NCBI GenBank assembly: GCA_036346225.1
Contig: JARFIW010000500.1
Location: 5,270,001-5,334,000 of the forward strand
Length of the DNA stretch: 64,000 nt
Direction of reading: 5' to 3'
Source: Platerodrilus igneus
Taxonomy: Eukaryota; Arthropoda; Insecta; Coleoptera; Lycidae
The position numbers and the translations under genes are program-made. Numbering within the stretch: the stretch's first letter is position 1; each line of letters opens with the position of its first letter. Below, one piece after another: positions 53,104 through 64,000 of this stretch. The notes beneath the pieces were generated by a model, which ran no database searches, was not told where the DNA came from, and saw nothing but the letters and a program-made list of their open reading frames with translations.

Positions 53104-56100
53104 ATGGAAAATGTAGAGATTGTATAGTTAGCTTTCGAGATGTATAAAAAGAATGGTCGCGTGATCGTGTCGAGGGATTTTCGGCTCCTGGTAATTGTGA
53201 GGGGGAGCCAAGGGACTGAGGCATAGCAGATAATGGGAATGGTGATTTGGTTGATGATTAATTTTTTCGTGGTCAGATTTAGTTGAATATATCTAGGAGT
53301 GAACTGCAAATTTAGTATAGGATAGTTTTGTCTTAGAACGGAGTTTTTAAATGTGGGTGCGAGTTCTCAAACTGACTTCTAGTGTAATCTTAGGTATTGG
53401 ACGGAGAAGGAGAGAGTGATTGAAGTGTCTAGGATACTGATAGCTGGACTGCGACGTGGGTCTTGGAAGCATTTTAAGAGGAACAGTTCAGTTTTGTCGA
53501 AGAATATTGATTGTTTGCTTAAGATGGTTGAGGATGTTTTTATTTCTAGGAATGTTCTGCAGTTTTCATAGATTAAAAAAATAAGATCAGCGGCGTAGAC
53601 AAAGTGGTTGTCATGGGTACGTTAAGTTCTAGGAGGGAATTTATTGCTATGGTCCAAAGGGTCGGAGAGAGGCAGGATCCTTGGGAAGAGACATCCTTGG
53701 ATTAAGGATTTAGTGGCTGAGAAGTAGTTTGTTGCAATACTGGCGGTTTGTAATGTGAAAAATATTTGAAAATGTTCAAAACGCTAGAGAAATGAGCTTG
53801 CTGAAGTTGGACTAGGATGTGTAGCCACTATAGTAGATTAAAAGCGGGTCGGGAATCAATAAAAAGGGCAATGACATATTAACACGTAGAATATTTGGTA
53901 GAGAAGATAAGGAAGTTGATCGTCAGCCATGCGCTGTGTCCACGTCTGAATCCGTGTTGATGTAGTGATAGTCGGGCGTGGTTGCCTATGTGATCAGAAA
54001 TTTTTAGCCGTATTATATGTTCAAGGAGTTTGCCTAGAGATAGTAGGAGAGTAATTGATGTGTAAGATTTACAATTGTCATCGGGATTATTGGGTTTTAG
54101 GGTTAATGTAATTGTGGCGGACTTTAGGGTGTCGAGGAAGGTTCCAGTTAATAGACATTTTTAAATAATGTATGAATAGAGGATGTTAGAATTGACCAGG
54201 ATTATTTAAGGATGAAAATTGTTATCTGATTAGATGCAGGTGCTTTGTTCTTTTCTATATCAAGGCCGGTATCCGATTCTGTGTTGCGTGAGATTATGGA
54301 GCTGTTGAATTGATTGTTGTTGATAGGTTGGGATATCTGGGGCGTAGGATGGTATTCCAGAGTTGAAGCATTTTTTATGAAGGGAATATGATCGGTTATT
54401 AGAGAAACAAGAATTTTCAGAGGAGTTCTGTACGTCTTCTAAGGTTCTGTGTCTGGATCGTCCATGATGTTTTGGCAGTACTGTAATCTGGCTTTCCTAA
54501 TGTTATCTTTGTATTGATTCCTTTGTCTGTTAAAAAGTTTTTCTTATAATCGTATGTATTGTTCAGAATTCTGGAGGTTACGTTTGGTCCGTTGGTGTCT
54601 GTGTTCTTGCTGAGTTGTGTCTTTTAGATTTAGATGTATAATTCCTTTTCGGAATTGAAGATGAAGCAGCAGCTTGGATCGGGATGATTATTTTGTCAGT
54701 TACTTTGTGTGGGTATAGGTGTTTGTACTCGAAATCTGGCAAAGCCGCTGAAAGGTTAGTTATGTTTTGTAGGAACACTTGTTAGTTTGCCTTGCGGGTA
54801 TAGTAAGAAGTGGTTTTAATAGCTGGGCGTTTTGGACGATTTGATAGGATATTGAAGGAGATGAGTTTATGGTCGCTGCATTGTATGCCCTAGGATACCT
54901 TCCAAGAATTGATCAAGTGGGAAGCGGAGGAGCATATTAGGTGATATCGATATTGTACTAGTGGATCTTTGATTCCCAAGTTGGAGTGAGTGATGGGGAG
55001 TTGCGGCTGTAGAGGCGGTGATGTTGGATAAACTCTTCCATTTACGTTCATCGGTGTGCGTGTTATCCAACAGTGTGAATTTATCGTTAATATCAGCGCA
55101 AATGATGAAGGTGCAATTTCCTGTGTAGTGTTTGATGTTGTCAAGCTTTTAAAGATATTAGTGGATTCTGGTGTTGGAAGTAGGATGAGATTAGGGACAA
55201 GTTTCCTGAGGACCATTGGTTTCCAACGGTTGTTGTTTGGAGATAGGACAATGAGAATATATATGTTGCGTCTATGTCAGAGTTGTTAATAGGTAATGCT
55301 GAAATTAGGTTGGGATCTTGTGGTTTGGGGTAAAGCCAAGAGCTTCTATGGGGGAGGGAGTGAATAAATTTGGAATTCTGTTCTTGATTAAGTATAGTTC
55401 TTGTAGTAAGACTACGGAATGGTTTTCTATGAGTAGATGGGGCAGTTCTAGGTATGCGGAGCGTGAGTGTTACAGATTTATCTGTAGGACAAGGATTTTA
55501 GAGACTGGAGGGGATTGGTATTGTGTGCGAGTCCTTGTCGACGTCTATTATTGTCCATAGTCAGTTCCTAGTTTATTTAATTCTATTACCTACTTGTGGA
55601 CAGGGCAGTCATCGCTTGTCATAGGGTGGGCATGTGGTCGGTTTATACGAGATCAGTTGGTACAGGAGAGGAAAAGGGCAGTTTTTGGTTGAGTACTGAG
55701 CTGTGCAACAACCGCAAGCGATGGGGGATTTACATATTTTGGCCGAAGGGCCAAATATTTGGCAATTGTAGCACTTGGTAACTGATACGAGGTCAAGCAT
55801 TCTGCAGTAACGGTGTCCTATAAAGATATTGAAATTAACACTAAAGATTGAACAAAGTTTAGGTGATACTTTATGATAAGGTTTCGGAGAAATCATTCTT
55901 AAAGTGACGGATGGCGATAGAGATTTCAAATCTGAATAAGTCTTCGGGGATAAATTGTTCTAGGAAATTTTGGCGATACCTGTAGTTTAGAGCGTCTATG
56001 GAAAGAATTTTCTTATCTTAATCAAAGATAATTAATTGGAGAAATCTAGGTTTTGGAACGTGAGTATTATAAGATATTTGGCTTAGGGTGGAGATTAGGT

Positions 56101-56600
56101 TGACATGGGGGAGGGGGGGTCCAGATAGTTACGGAGATTCTAGTGGGTCTAATGCTATGAATATTCAGGTTGGGGAGGGGGTGATAGAAGGAGGTTGGGT
56201 TTAATAATTTTTAGGAGTTGTGTGGGAGTGATATCAGATTAAATGAGCTTTAGCGTATTTAGTTTAGAAAAGGTCTTTTGGTGTGCGCATATTGCAAGAC
56301 GCATTTAAGTGGTAGCGGATGCATATGAAGGGGTTGTCTGTTGTGGTCTCTGCGTTAGTGGTTGTGCATTTGTGCTTGTTTTGTTATGGTTTATTACCTT
56401 CTCCAGAATTTATTGTGTGGTTTTTAGTTTTGCTACTGTTACTTTTTTCAGGAATACTGGACCATTCGTAATAAGTACGATTTCTTCAAATTTTGTCTAT
56501 ATGTAGCCTGCATGTGTTTCACTAAGTTTATTTGTTTCCTTATAAATGTAGTCGAGTTCATTTTTAGTTTTGGTTATGTTTTTAGGTAGGTGGTTAAGAT
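53104..56600 (-). mobile_element. Jockey/R1-like LINE, decayed
   Basis: Minus-strand non-LTR element. A gag zinc-knuckle region (55609-55929) comes first, then endonuclease-region remains (54870-55560), then RT remains around 53560-53740 (CLSPTLWTIAINSLLE and YAAD in place of YADD), then a C-terminal segment (53110-53300: PLTITRSRKSLDTI, FFLYISKANYTIST). The 3' end is cut by the LTR at 53103. The region up to 56600 may be the ORF1 N-terminus (KTKNELDYIYKETNKLSE). The clade is inferred from the motif style and is not certain between Jockey and R1 groups. Confidence 0.7.
55609..55929 (-). pseudogene. LINE gag fragment with CCHC-type knuckles
   Basis: 106-residue frame. After PYHKVSPKLCSIFSVNFNIF come CYNCQIFGPSAKIC and CGCCTAQYSTKNC, two zinc knuckles of a Jockey/R1-type ORF1 protein that binds element RNA. 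The usual His of each knuckle is replaced (Pro or Ser, and Tyr), so zinc binding is probably lost. Confidence 0.7.
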
Positions 56601-57355
56601 TCAGGTAAGTCTTCCTCTTCGCCCTCATCCCTTAAGCATATTGTTTTATAAATTTTGGAAGTGTTCAACGTTTCTTGATAACAACCTTAACTTTGCTGCG
56701 TGTTCAGGGGAAGTTCTTGGAATTGCTCTTGGTTTTGCAAAATGGGTACTGAAAAAGATTCTTGACTCATTTCATGTTGTATTTATTTGTTACCTGAATT
56801 TGTCGCGTGTAAAGACGCTTCCCAAACTGATCTTAATCTTCGCTGAAAAACAAGCAGAATGTAGTCCTAGGATCTTGAACCCAGCATGCCGTTATTTACT
56901 GCGATAATGCTGTCATCTTTTTCAAATACACGTGTTCCGCTTTGGATAGCTATATTAGCAGATAACTAAATACTAGTAAATGTTACGTTCTATAATTTAA
57001 CGTTCTACGTTAACACACAAATTTAAATACCGCGCAGATAGTTTTAATATTTACTTGTAAAGAGACTATTTTATCTCCATTCATCCCGAAACGCGTACAC
57101 TAAAATTTATTTCTACTCATTCCAAACAAGACTGTATATACGATTACAGCAGACTGCAAATATAGTGCGGTAATGCAATGCAATGCTTTTAGTGGGAAAC
57201 AATTTTTGGACACTAAATCTTCTTAGAATATAGCGCTTAACAGTATTTTATTTTCATGCACAATTTCAAAACTGAGAATTATGCAATTTAGCATTTATTA
57301 CTCAAATTCGAGGAGCGGCAACTGAACACTTCTGATCGCAAGGACGAATGATGGC
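56601..57355. other. no recognised features
   Basis: AT-rich; the open frame at 56590-56907 (+) has no known domain. Confidence 0.5.
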
Positions 57356-57367
57356 CATATTCAGCAT

Positions 57368-57815
57368 ACTTACCCAAAGTACTTTTAAGACACAACACAA
57401 CAGTTTGTTTGCTTGCTAGATTTTTGAGCAAACTTTTTTCGCATTTACCGCCCGCCACTGCTCACCACCGTCAAAAGTGCTCCCAGATGGACTGTGGGAC
57501 GAGTGGTGCCCCCGTCGGCTCAATTGCGACGAGACGGTCTGTTGTTGTGGATTAAAACAGTGTAAAGCAAGGTTGACTGTTAGACTAAGAGCGCCGTTTT
57601 GATTGATGGGAGCAAATTTGGACATTAGATTGGAGCTGCCGCTTCAAAGGAAGGCACACAGTAGTGACATGTTTTCAGGTAACAACTTGTTAGCAATACC
57701 GAGCTATTGAAAGGTAACACATCTAACATACTTACGCAAGTAAGGCATAGCAAAAATAGATTGTTCATTTGCCAGAGTACGGAATACAGTGACCCTATAT
57801 ACCCCGCCAAAAGAA
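57368..57815 (-). other. GC-richer island with donor-like sites (candidate 5' exons)
   Basis: Unlike its surroundings this block is GC-rich. On the minus strand it has two strong donor-like sites, TGCGTAAGTATG (57739-57728) and GGGTAAGTATG (near 57375), and an acceptor-like tract TGTGCCTTCCTTTGAAG (near 57650). Before the first donor an ATG in fair context starts MNNLFLLCLTC, a signal-peptide-like start. Before the second is an open frame (57416-57625, FNPQQQTVSSQLSRRGHHSS). Phases do not join simply. It may be 5' exons of the GPCR or of another gene, or chance. Confidence 0.3.
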
Positions 57816-58044
57816 TACTACCGCTGAAAATGCTCTTTGATGCATTGTGGAAAGAGCGGTGGTTTTGTGGACTTAGCTGCAGGACGCGGATTATCGCAGT
57901 CGGCTACTTTCAATTTAAAACAATCTACAGTAAATAGCCGCACCTCCCATGCTGTACTTGTGATGGTACAATGGAAACGGATTCGCATTTGTTCAGGGCT
58001 GTCTCAGTTATGGAAAGCAATATTCTACAATAGCGCCTTGTTTA

Positions 58045-58085
58045 CTATATAGAGTTAATAAATAGCATACCGCACACGCATAAAT
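58045..58085. repeat. interspersed 34-bp repeat, copy 1
   Basis: GCATACCGCACACGCATAAA then TAAATATATAACTT; nearly the same at 63967-64000 (ACATACCACCCACACATAAA then TAAATATACAACTT), which runs off the window. Confidence 0.55.
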
Positions 58086-58438
58086 AAATATATAACTTTT
58101 TTTAAACACATTTTAAACAAGCCAACTCCGAAAGAAAATAACTGTTAGTAGATATGCTACCAAGTATCTACGCTGGGCAATTTGAATAGTTTTCCCATTT
58201 TACATAGTCGAACGCTCTTTCAGGCCTACAAACTCTATTTATACGCTTTCTCCTTTTTCTATTGTTATCATTATCATCTTTAAAGCTGAAATGGTTGCCC
58301 GTGTTCCCCTGTTTTGTCTAAACACAAATTGATCTCTCCTAGTATTTCTTCAGCCGCTTTCCCATCGGTTTTTGTATAATTCTAGTTAATAACTTTGGCA
58401 CGCATACTGTTAAACTTATGGTTCGAACATTTTTACGT

Positions 58439-58735
58439 CTATGATACAATGGCTGTAGTGTTGCGTATGAAATCTTTGGGTATCTGACCTATCCCATACA
58501 TTTGGCTGACAGATTGTAAGAGACATTCTCTTACTGCTTGTTCAGCGACTTTTAGAGCTTCTGCATGCACTTTATCTGTACCTGACGTCTTATTACTTTT
58601 TAGGCTCTTTAATGCTAGTTCATACTCGTCTCTAAGTATAGGATATTTCAAGATATCCTTTTCAATATCTGTTTCAAGTTCTAGTGCTTCTAGTGCATAT
58701 ATAGTGCACATAAATTCCTTACATATTCTTGCCAT
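58439..58735 (-). pseudogene. LINE RT N-terminal part (copy 2)
   Basis: PILRDEYELALKSLKSNKTS, then GTDKVHAEALKVAEQAVREC and YGIGQIPKDFIRNTTAIV. It aligns residue by residue with 37266-37060 of copy 1, and its GTDKVHAEALK is the usual RT opening that copy 1 has lost. A stop follows. Confidence 0.75.
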
Positions 58736-59515
58736 CTATCCACTCTCTTTACATTTTCTATAATAGTCTCCATCCGCGTCCCTTATATTTTCGCTATACG
58801 GCTTTATACCCAAAAACTAATTTTACTTAGTTTGTAGCTTCGTCTGTCTTTCCTATTTTCGTTTTAGTTTATACATCTTTGCACTTTTTCTCAAGTCATT
58901 GTTTTTAGCTTTTCTGTATTAGCAAATAATTTTCCATTTGATAACTTTGTATCTCTAATTCCCTGTTTTATCTGATCTATTTTTGTATTTTAACCTTTTT
59001 TTCTATTAAATTCAGAATATTTTTTGTCACCTATGATTTCGTATTTTCTTTTTATATATATCACAGAGTATCTCTGGCCACCATGTCTAGGCCAATTTTA
59101 TTTTTATTCCACTCTGCTTCTACTTTCTTAATATCAGAAACTTTCCCGACGACTTTCATCAGTTCGTTAAACTTTCCTTTGAATCTTTTGTGGATAACTT
59201 AATCATTTAGCTTTTCAAAGTCAAAGTGTCCTTTACTGATCCGTTTTTTCAAATTTTAAAATTTAAGCGCAGCTTTCATAATTAGTATGTTGTGGCCAGT
59301 ATCCATACCTGCTTCTGGGTAACTTTTACTGGTTTTTACTTCAATCCGAAACTGTTACCTAATAAGAATTTGTTATATTTGATACCTCCTTATGTCTCCT
59401 GGGATCTTCCACGTGTATCGTCTTCTAACATAACGTTGAAAGAATATATTTGTGATGTATAGTCTGATTTTGTTTCAAAATTGTACCAGTCTATCTACGC
59501 TGTCGTTTACCTTGC

Positions 59516-60100
59516 CTAACCAAATAAACCTACTGCCGCTCCTTCCCTATTCTCACTTAACACCGCATTAAAATTTCCCGTAGTTATTAAATTTGTATGT
59601 TCCTTTGCGAATCCTAGTGTGTTGTCTATATCTTTGTAGATCGCTTTTATCGCTTTCTCATTGTAGCTAGAGCTGCACATGTATACTTGTACAATAACCG
59701 TATTTACCAGCTTAGATTCTAATGTAACCATGAATACCCTTTCGATTTTTTTGAAAGTCGTTTTTTACACAGTGCTCCATCTTTTTCCGTATAACTATCC
59801 CCACATCAAAATTTCCTTGCTCCAATCCTGTATGTATTACACTATTGTTTTGCTTCAAAAATCCCCCGCCTCTGGCCATCGAGCTTTGCTAACCCCTACT
59901 ATGTCTAATGCTAAGCTGTACATTTCAATTAAAAATATCCCTAGCTTAGCTACTTGCTTCATGCTACTGACATTCCACGCTTCGGCACACAATATTTTAT
60001 AGGTTCTACTTTTCTTTGATGTAGTTCCCTCCCTGATATCCAAATGGGGGACTACTTTAACTCTGAAATCTTTTACCCCAGATAATACCATCATTTCCAA
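59516..60100 (-). pseudogene. LINE apurinic-type endonuclease (copy 2)
   Basis: Target-nicking endonuclease of the LINE. YKILCAEAWNVSSMKQVAKL (near 60005-59945; the usual WNVR start), then LALDIVGVSKARWPEAGDF (the Glu of the S-E-x-R-W motif is Lys here), then a frame break. It resumes as NTVIVQVYMCSSSYNEKAIK and LITTGNFNAVLSENREG (the catalytic GDFNA motif reads GNFNA). Two key acidic residues are altered, so it is dead. Confidence 0.75.
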
Positions 60101-60380
60101 AAAGCTTTTGGTACGCTATGTACTTGCGTTGTAACGTGATGGTTTCCCGTTGCCTTCCACAGCGCAATAGTTTGTGCTAGAAAGTCATACCGACCCCTAT
60201 TGTCTCTGCCACTCTAAGTACCGAAAGACTTGCTGCCCTCTTTCGGGGATCTGTTTTAGTCTGGTACCTCACTAAAGACCCCACTAATTTCGTTCAGTCT
60301 GTAGTTCGGCTCTCTAACTCACCGAATCACGCAAGCCATTCTACCAGTGCTAGAATTCTAGAACTGTTTTAAGGTGAAAG

Positions 60381-61410
60381 TCCGCTGTGAACGGACAAAG
60401 CAACTAAAAATTTAATAATAAATTAGACCTCGAATAAATTAATAAAAATCAAACGGTCATTTGAACAATTTTTTTCCGTAGAATTTTATTATCCGATACC
60501 AAACTATACAAACTAGTTATAGGTGCCGTATTGTATGAAATATGTGAAGTATTCTAAACTGTAAATACAGGTAGTACAAGTGGTCCCTCTAATATGTAGT
60601 GTGTGGTATTGCTGCTGTTTAACACGGTAGAGGATAGAACACTACATAAATGCTTATCTAATTACAACGATCCTCACCAGTCGACCTAGATTAGCAACTT
60701 ATTCTATTTAAAGTTCAATATGGTAATTAGTCTGTGTAAGCTCCTAAACACTACATGGCTCCCAGCCGCGATAAGAATGTTTATGAATTTAATATAACGG
60801 CATATACTCAATTATCAACTTTCATTAAGAATCGGCACAACTGCCGCACGCTAAATTCTCGTTGTCGTAGGAAAGCTACTGCTCAGCAGACTATGTGTAG
60901 AGCTGCTAAATATTCGACTGGAACAAAACAGTTTCTAACCGGACATAACATTCTAGGGACGTAGGCTTGTTGACGGATTTTTCGCAAGAGATTCCGAAAA
61001 TATGTATGTGGATGATGTTAGAAATATATGTGGAGGATAACGTTGAAAACTAAAAATTCCCTCGTGAATATAAGATAGCAAATTGGACCACCATATACCA
61101 TAAACGCCTACCTTACCTGATATCAGAAGGTCGAGAATTTCTTATTAATGAGAGAAGCCCAAGGTAAAGTTGAATGGAAAACGGCTTGAGGAAAAGAAAA
61201 ACTCATTAGACATAAACGGCTAGTAGAGTGCTAGCTCTGGGTAGATCATGAGCTTGGGTCATGGGTTGTCAAATGACCAAAAATATAAATAAAAAGCGCC
61301 ACCGTATTTTTCAATACAACAACATACGAAGATACATGTACTTGTATTAGGGGAATGCGGAAACCTGAAGTCTACACCGCTTAAGTAGCCACAAAACCTA
61401 AATATCAACC
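60381..61410. other. no recognised genes
   Basis: Mixed-composition sequence. The 60755-60964 (+) frame (NITAYTQLSTFIKNRHN, CRRKATAQQTM) has no known domain. Confidence 0.5.
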
Positions 61411-61439
61411 TTGCAAAGCACTTACCAAAATGTCACTTA

Positions 61440-61514
61440 CCAGATGTATCACAGATGTCTCTGCATATCCTGTGAACAAACAAATGCACAACAGGAACAC
61501 CGTTTGTGTCCTTA
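61440..61514 (-). other. weak candidate exon
   Basis: On the minus strand an AG (TATTTTTAAG) is followed by 75 open bases reading DTNGVPVVHLFVHRICRDIC-DTS and then a consensus donor GTAAGTGA. An alternative acceptor (TTTGTTTGTTCACAG) inside would leave a 29-nt exon. No family recognised. Confidence 0.25.
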
Positions 61515-63960
61515 AAAATATTCACCAATAAATAATATATTTGAATTTAAGTTCCAAAAATATATATACGCAGGACACTTGTTATCATTAGACAAAATTA
61601 ATCTTTTCAATCTTAAGAACCAATAAATTTCCTTTGAATTTTTAATAATAAAAGAATTAAGCAAAAATAAATTCTATTCAATTAAACTGGTTTAGCTTGT
61701 TTCAACATTAATATTTACAATAAAAATTTACATGGAAAGAAACTAGTATTGTTCGATCTTCAAAAACAGGAACATCTTTAAACTCAATATTTCAACATAT
61801 ATTTACTATAAGGTATTTGCTTTCTTAATAAATTAAATTTCAAATTTTAATATAGCCTTCAGTAGTACTACAGTCGACTTTACAAGTAAGAATCAAGATT
61901 ATTTTACTTGATACTAAAATGTAGAATTCAAACAAAGAATAAGCTTTAACTTTATATCCTTCAAAAATTTATCATGTCTTAAAAATAAATTGCATGACCT
62001 CAAAATAATCAAAGATATTATTAATGTTAACACAGCATAACATGTGGTAATTATATTGGATACCTAAATATTTTTGACATCACATGTCAATAACAATTTT
62101 TTTAGTGAAGCTATAACTGTCTGCTTGTGAAACAAATATGATAGGCAACTATGGGGCCATCTTTAAAATTGTGTAAAGTTACGAAAATAAAACGGGACGT
62201 TTCTTACAAAATGAATTTCAAAATAACTAAATCAAAATAGAATATCAACCTTTGATCATACGTAAGACATTTAAATAAATACAAATTAAATTAAAGATTA
62301 AATATCACTCACGTGCTTGAAGTGCAGTTCAATCAAAAAAACTTGTACGTTTAAACCAGAACCAAACAACACCAGATGTCGACAAATCTACACATCTGCT
62401 ATGCACGCAAAATGAAAACATACCATTATGCTGAATTTTACGCTGGAATTTTTAAAGACCTTCACAACAAAATATCATCCAACCAAATAAAATCTTCTTC
62501 ACTTATGTCCAATAATTTTCATGTTTTCTAAATTTAAACTAGAGCTCTGTGGTATTGCACTACGGAAAACGAATTAATAAATTTTATCTAATTATTTATA
62601 CCAACTATTTTAATGATGGTTTACTTCAATCTTCTTCGGTCTGCAAGAATCAACCAACTTTAATGATGGTGGAATACAGAATAAAATTAATCTTCACCAA
62701 AAGTTGTCAGGAACCACATCAAGACTCGAAGGTATTCGTTTATTAACCTATCTTACGAACTTTATTCCAGGCCATATGCCTGAATACCATATTGACTTTT
62801 CTATTATGCTCCGGAGAGCAGCTTACTTCTTTAAGCGTTAATGGAAAAGTAAAGTCGAACTGACAGACCAACGATTAGAATTGTAACTTAGACATAGAAA
62901 GCGAAGGAGCGCATAATCCATTATACACTTAATAAACTATTTTTAGTGATCAGACAATTATAAATTATATTTTTATATTATTTTTATATTATCGCTGGAT
63001 AAGATCGGATTGCTTTCAATGGGTAGCAGAATAGCCTTGAGCAATCAGATAAATGTACGAGTGCACCGTTGTTCCAGGTTGTGTGCGCCTACTTGACACA
63101 ATGGTGGTAACAAGTGAGCCGTGCTTTTTGTGTCGATCGTCAGGGGTACAAATGAGGCTTATCTATGCCATCACGTGATAATCGATTAAGCGAGTGGAAG
63201 TAGTGTCTATTAAGCGTATGGGAATGCTGTTGCCCCTAGCATTCAATCAATAAAATAATAGTATCAAGCGAAAAGGTTGACATAAACTGCTATGCATCTG
63301 GTTTTTCTGTTTATAAAACCTAGTCGATAGGTTTGGTTCGAAAGTCTAACAATCATTAATGTTTGTCCAGTTTAGTGGCGAAAGTGTTCTTTGTATTTAC
63401 TTGCCGTGTCTGTGGAAGTGCTATCAGAATTTAATTGTTACATAATGTAGATGACAACAATATGAGTTGCAAAAATGCTAAAGTATGTTGTTTTAGCTTA
63501 GAAGTAAAGCTGCATTTGATTACGTGAGTGGACATCGAGTTTAAATAAAGTAATGAAGCTAGTCCAGTAGCTTTTGAGGGAAATGTAAGAACCTTGCACA
63601 CTGTAAAAAAATGATTAATATAAAAATTCTAATCTGGGGCCTTTTTGCTTTGAAACTTTCACAACTAGTAAACGGAAATGAGGTAGTACAAATAAAAGGA
63701 AGGAGACTGCATGGAAGATAATCGGTTTACAACAAGTTAGCATATCCAACATTAGTTAAATTTGATCACTTGCTGCTAGCTAGTCCTGAATTTAACCTAT
63801 GTTTCTTGTTACGGTATTCCGCACAGAGAAGAAAGAAAAGTAAAGTAAACGGTGAAAATAGCCCGCACCGAGTACCTCAACAAAAAAGGAATCCAAGAAT
63901 GCCGTGAGTTACATTTTCCCTAAATTAGGATATATATGTAATCAAAGGAAATTATTAAAT
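61515..63960. other. AT-rich stretch without recognised features
   Basis: Long AT-rich sequence. The open frame at 62549-62746 (+) is not recognisable. No repeat or exon stood out by eye. Confidence 0.55.
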
Positions 63961-63966
63961 TTAAAG

Positions 63967-64000
63967 ACATACCACCCACACATAAATAAATATACAACTT
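63967..64000. repeat. interspersed 34-bp repeat, copy 2 (cut by the window end)
   Basis: See 58045-58085; the two copies share about 30 of 34 positions by eye. Confidence 0.55.

Larger units (their letters stand above)
58225..60380 (-). mobile_element. RTE-like LINE, copy 2 (3'-truncated)
   Basis: Same family as 35755-37935, but keeps the endonuclease and the first part of RT and lacks the rest. On the minus strand: an upstream part (60380-60110; DFLAQTIALWKATGNHHV), the endonuclease start near 59990-59860, its middle at 59731-59520, the EN end near 59300, and the RT start at 58735-58440. It stops around 58225, where copy 1 would continue at 36875. Confidence 0.75.

Noticed and set aside
60755..60964. 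69-codon + strand frame, basic
   Set aside because: No family or context support.
1..64000. CRISPR array, bacterial operon, ribosomal RNA or true tRNA gene
   Set aside because: No regular spacer array, no Shine-Dalgarno-led gene series, no rRNA signature. The only tRNA-like parts are SINE heads or isolated B-box-like words.

Overview
This is AT-rich eukaryotic nuclear DNA with no operons. It has spliceosomal exons with GT-AG borders and is crowded with old transposable elements. Several different Penelope-like elements, three BEL/Pao relics, a DD41D mariner, Jockey/R1-type and RTE-like LINEs, and a neuropeptide-type GPCR all point to an arthropod, most likely an insect with a large repeat-rich genome. 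I cannot assign a species.

The only convincing host gene is on the minus strand. Three 3'-proximal exons (48980-49117, 33537-33832, 33230-33413) join in phase and encode the end of TM5, the third intracellular loop, TM6, TM7 with an NPxxY-type motif, and the C-terminal tail of a class A peptide GPCR. A trissin-receptor-like identity is my best guess. The 5' exons (TM1-TM5) were not found and probably lie beyond position 64000. A GC-rich patch at 57360-57815 carries donor-like sites and may hold 5' exons of this or another gene.

Layout. 1-2520: 3' part of a degenerate Ty3/gypsy element, with a polypurine tract and the start of its 3' LTR. 4615-9185: two Penelope-like (PLE family A) copies arranged tail-outward, each interrupted by other sequence. 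10500-11270: a second PLE (B) between TA microsatellites. 16993-18324: a complete but frameshifted DD41D mariner. 21950-22945: a PLE fragment (C), directly abutting a 5'- and 3'-truncated gypsy pol (22946-24250) and then a pipsqueak-type HTH fragment. 25087-25545: a MITE with 88-bp inverted repeats. 25926-26250: PLE fragment D. 29341-29461: a PLE A tail. 31250-32360: BEL integrase and the start of a 3' LTR.

The 15.1-kb GPCR intron (33833-48979) is a nest. A minus-strand BEL element (BEL-2) was split by an LTR-flanked BEL copy (BEL-1, 39188-45262, target duplication CATCC). BEL-1 was in turn hit by a tRNA-derived SINE (14-bp duplication). BEL-2 also holds an RTE-like LINE and copies of a composite LINE-tail repeat. 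Beyond the last recognised upstream exon, 50050-53103 holds minisatellites and a small gag-only LTR element inserted in a Jockey/R1-like LINE (53104-56600). 58225-60380 is a second copy of the RTE-like LINE.

The most interesting cross-cutting signal is a hammerhead-ribozyme-like core (CTGATGA-type box, hairpin, GAAACGT[C/T]) in the 3' tails of three different PLE families. The most useful result for annotation is the reconstruction of GPCR exons across a transposon-filled intron.
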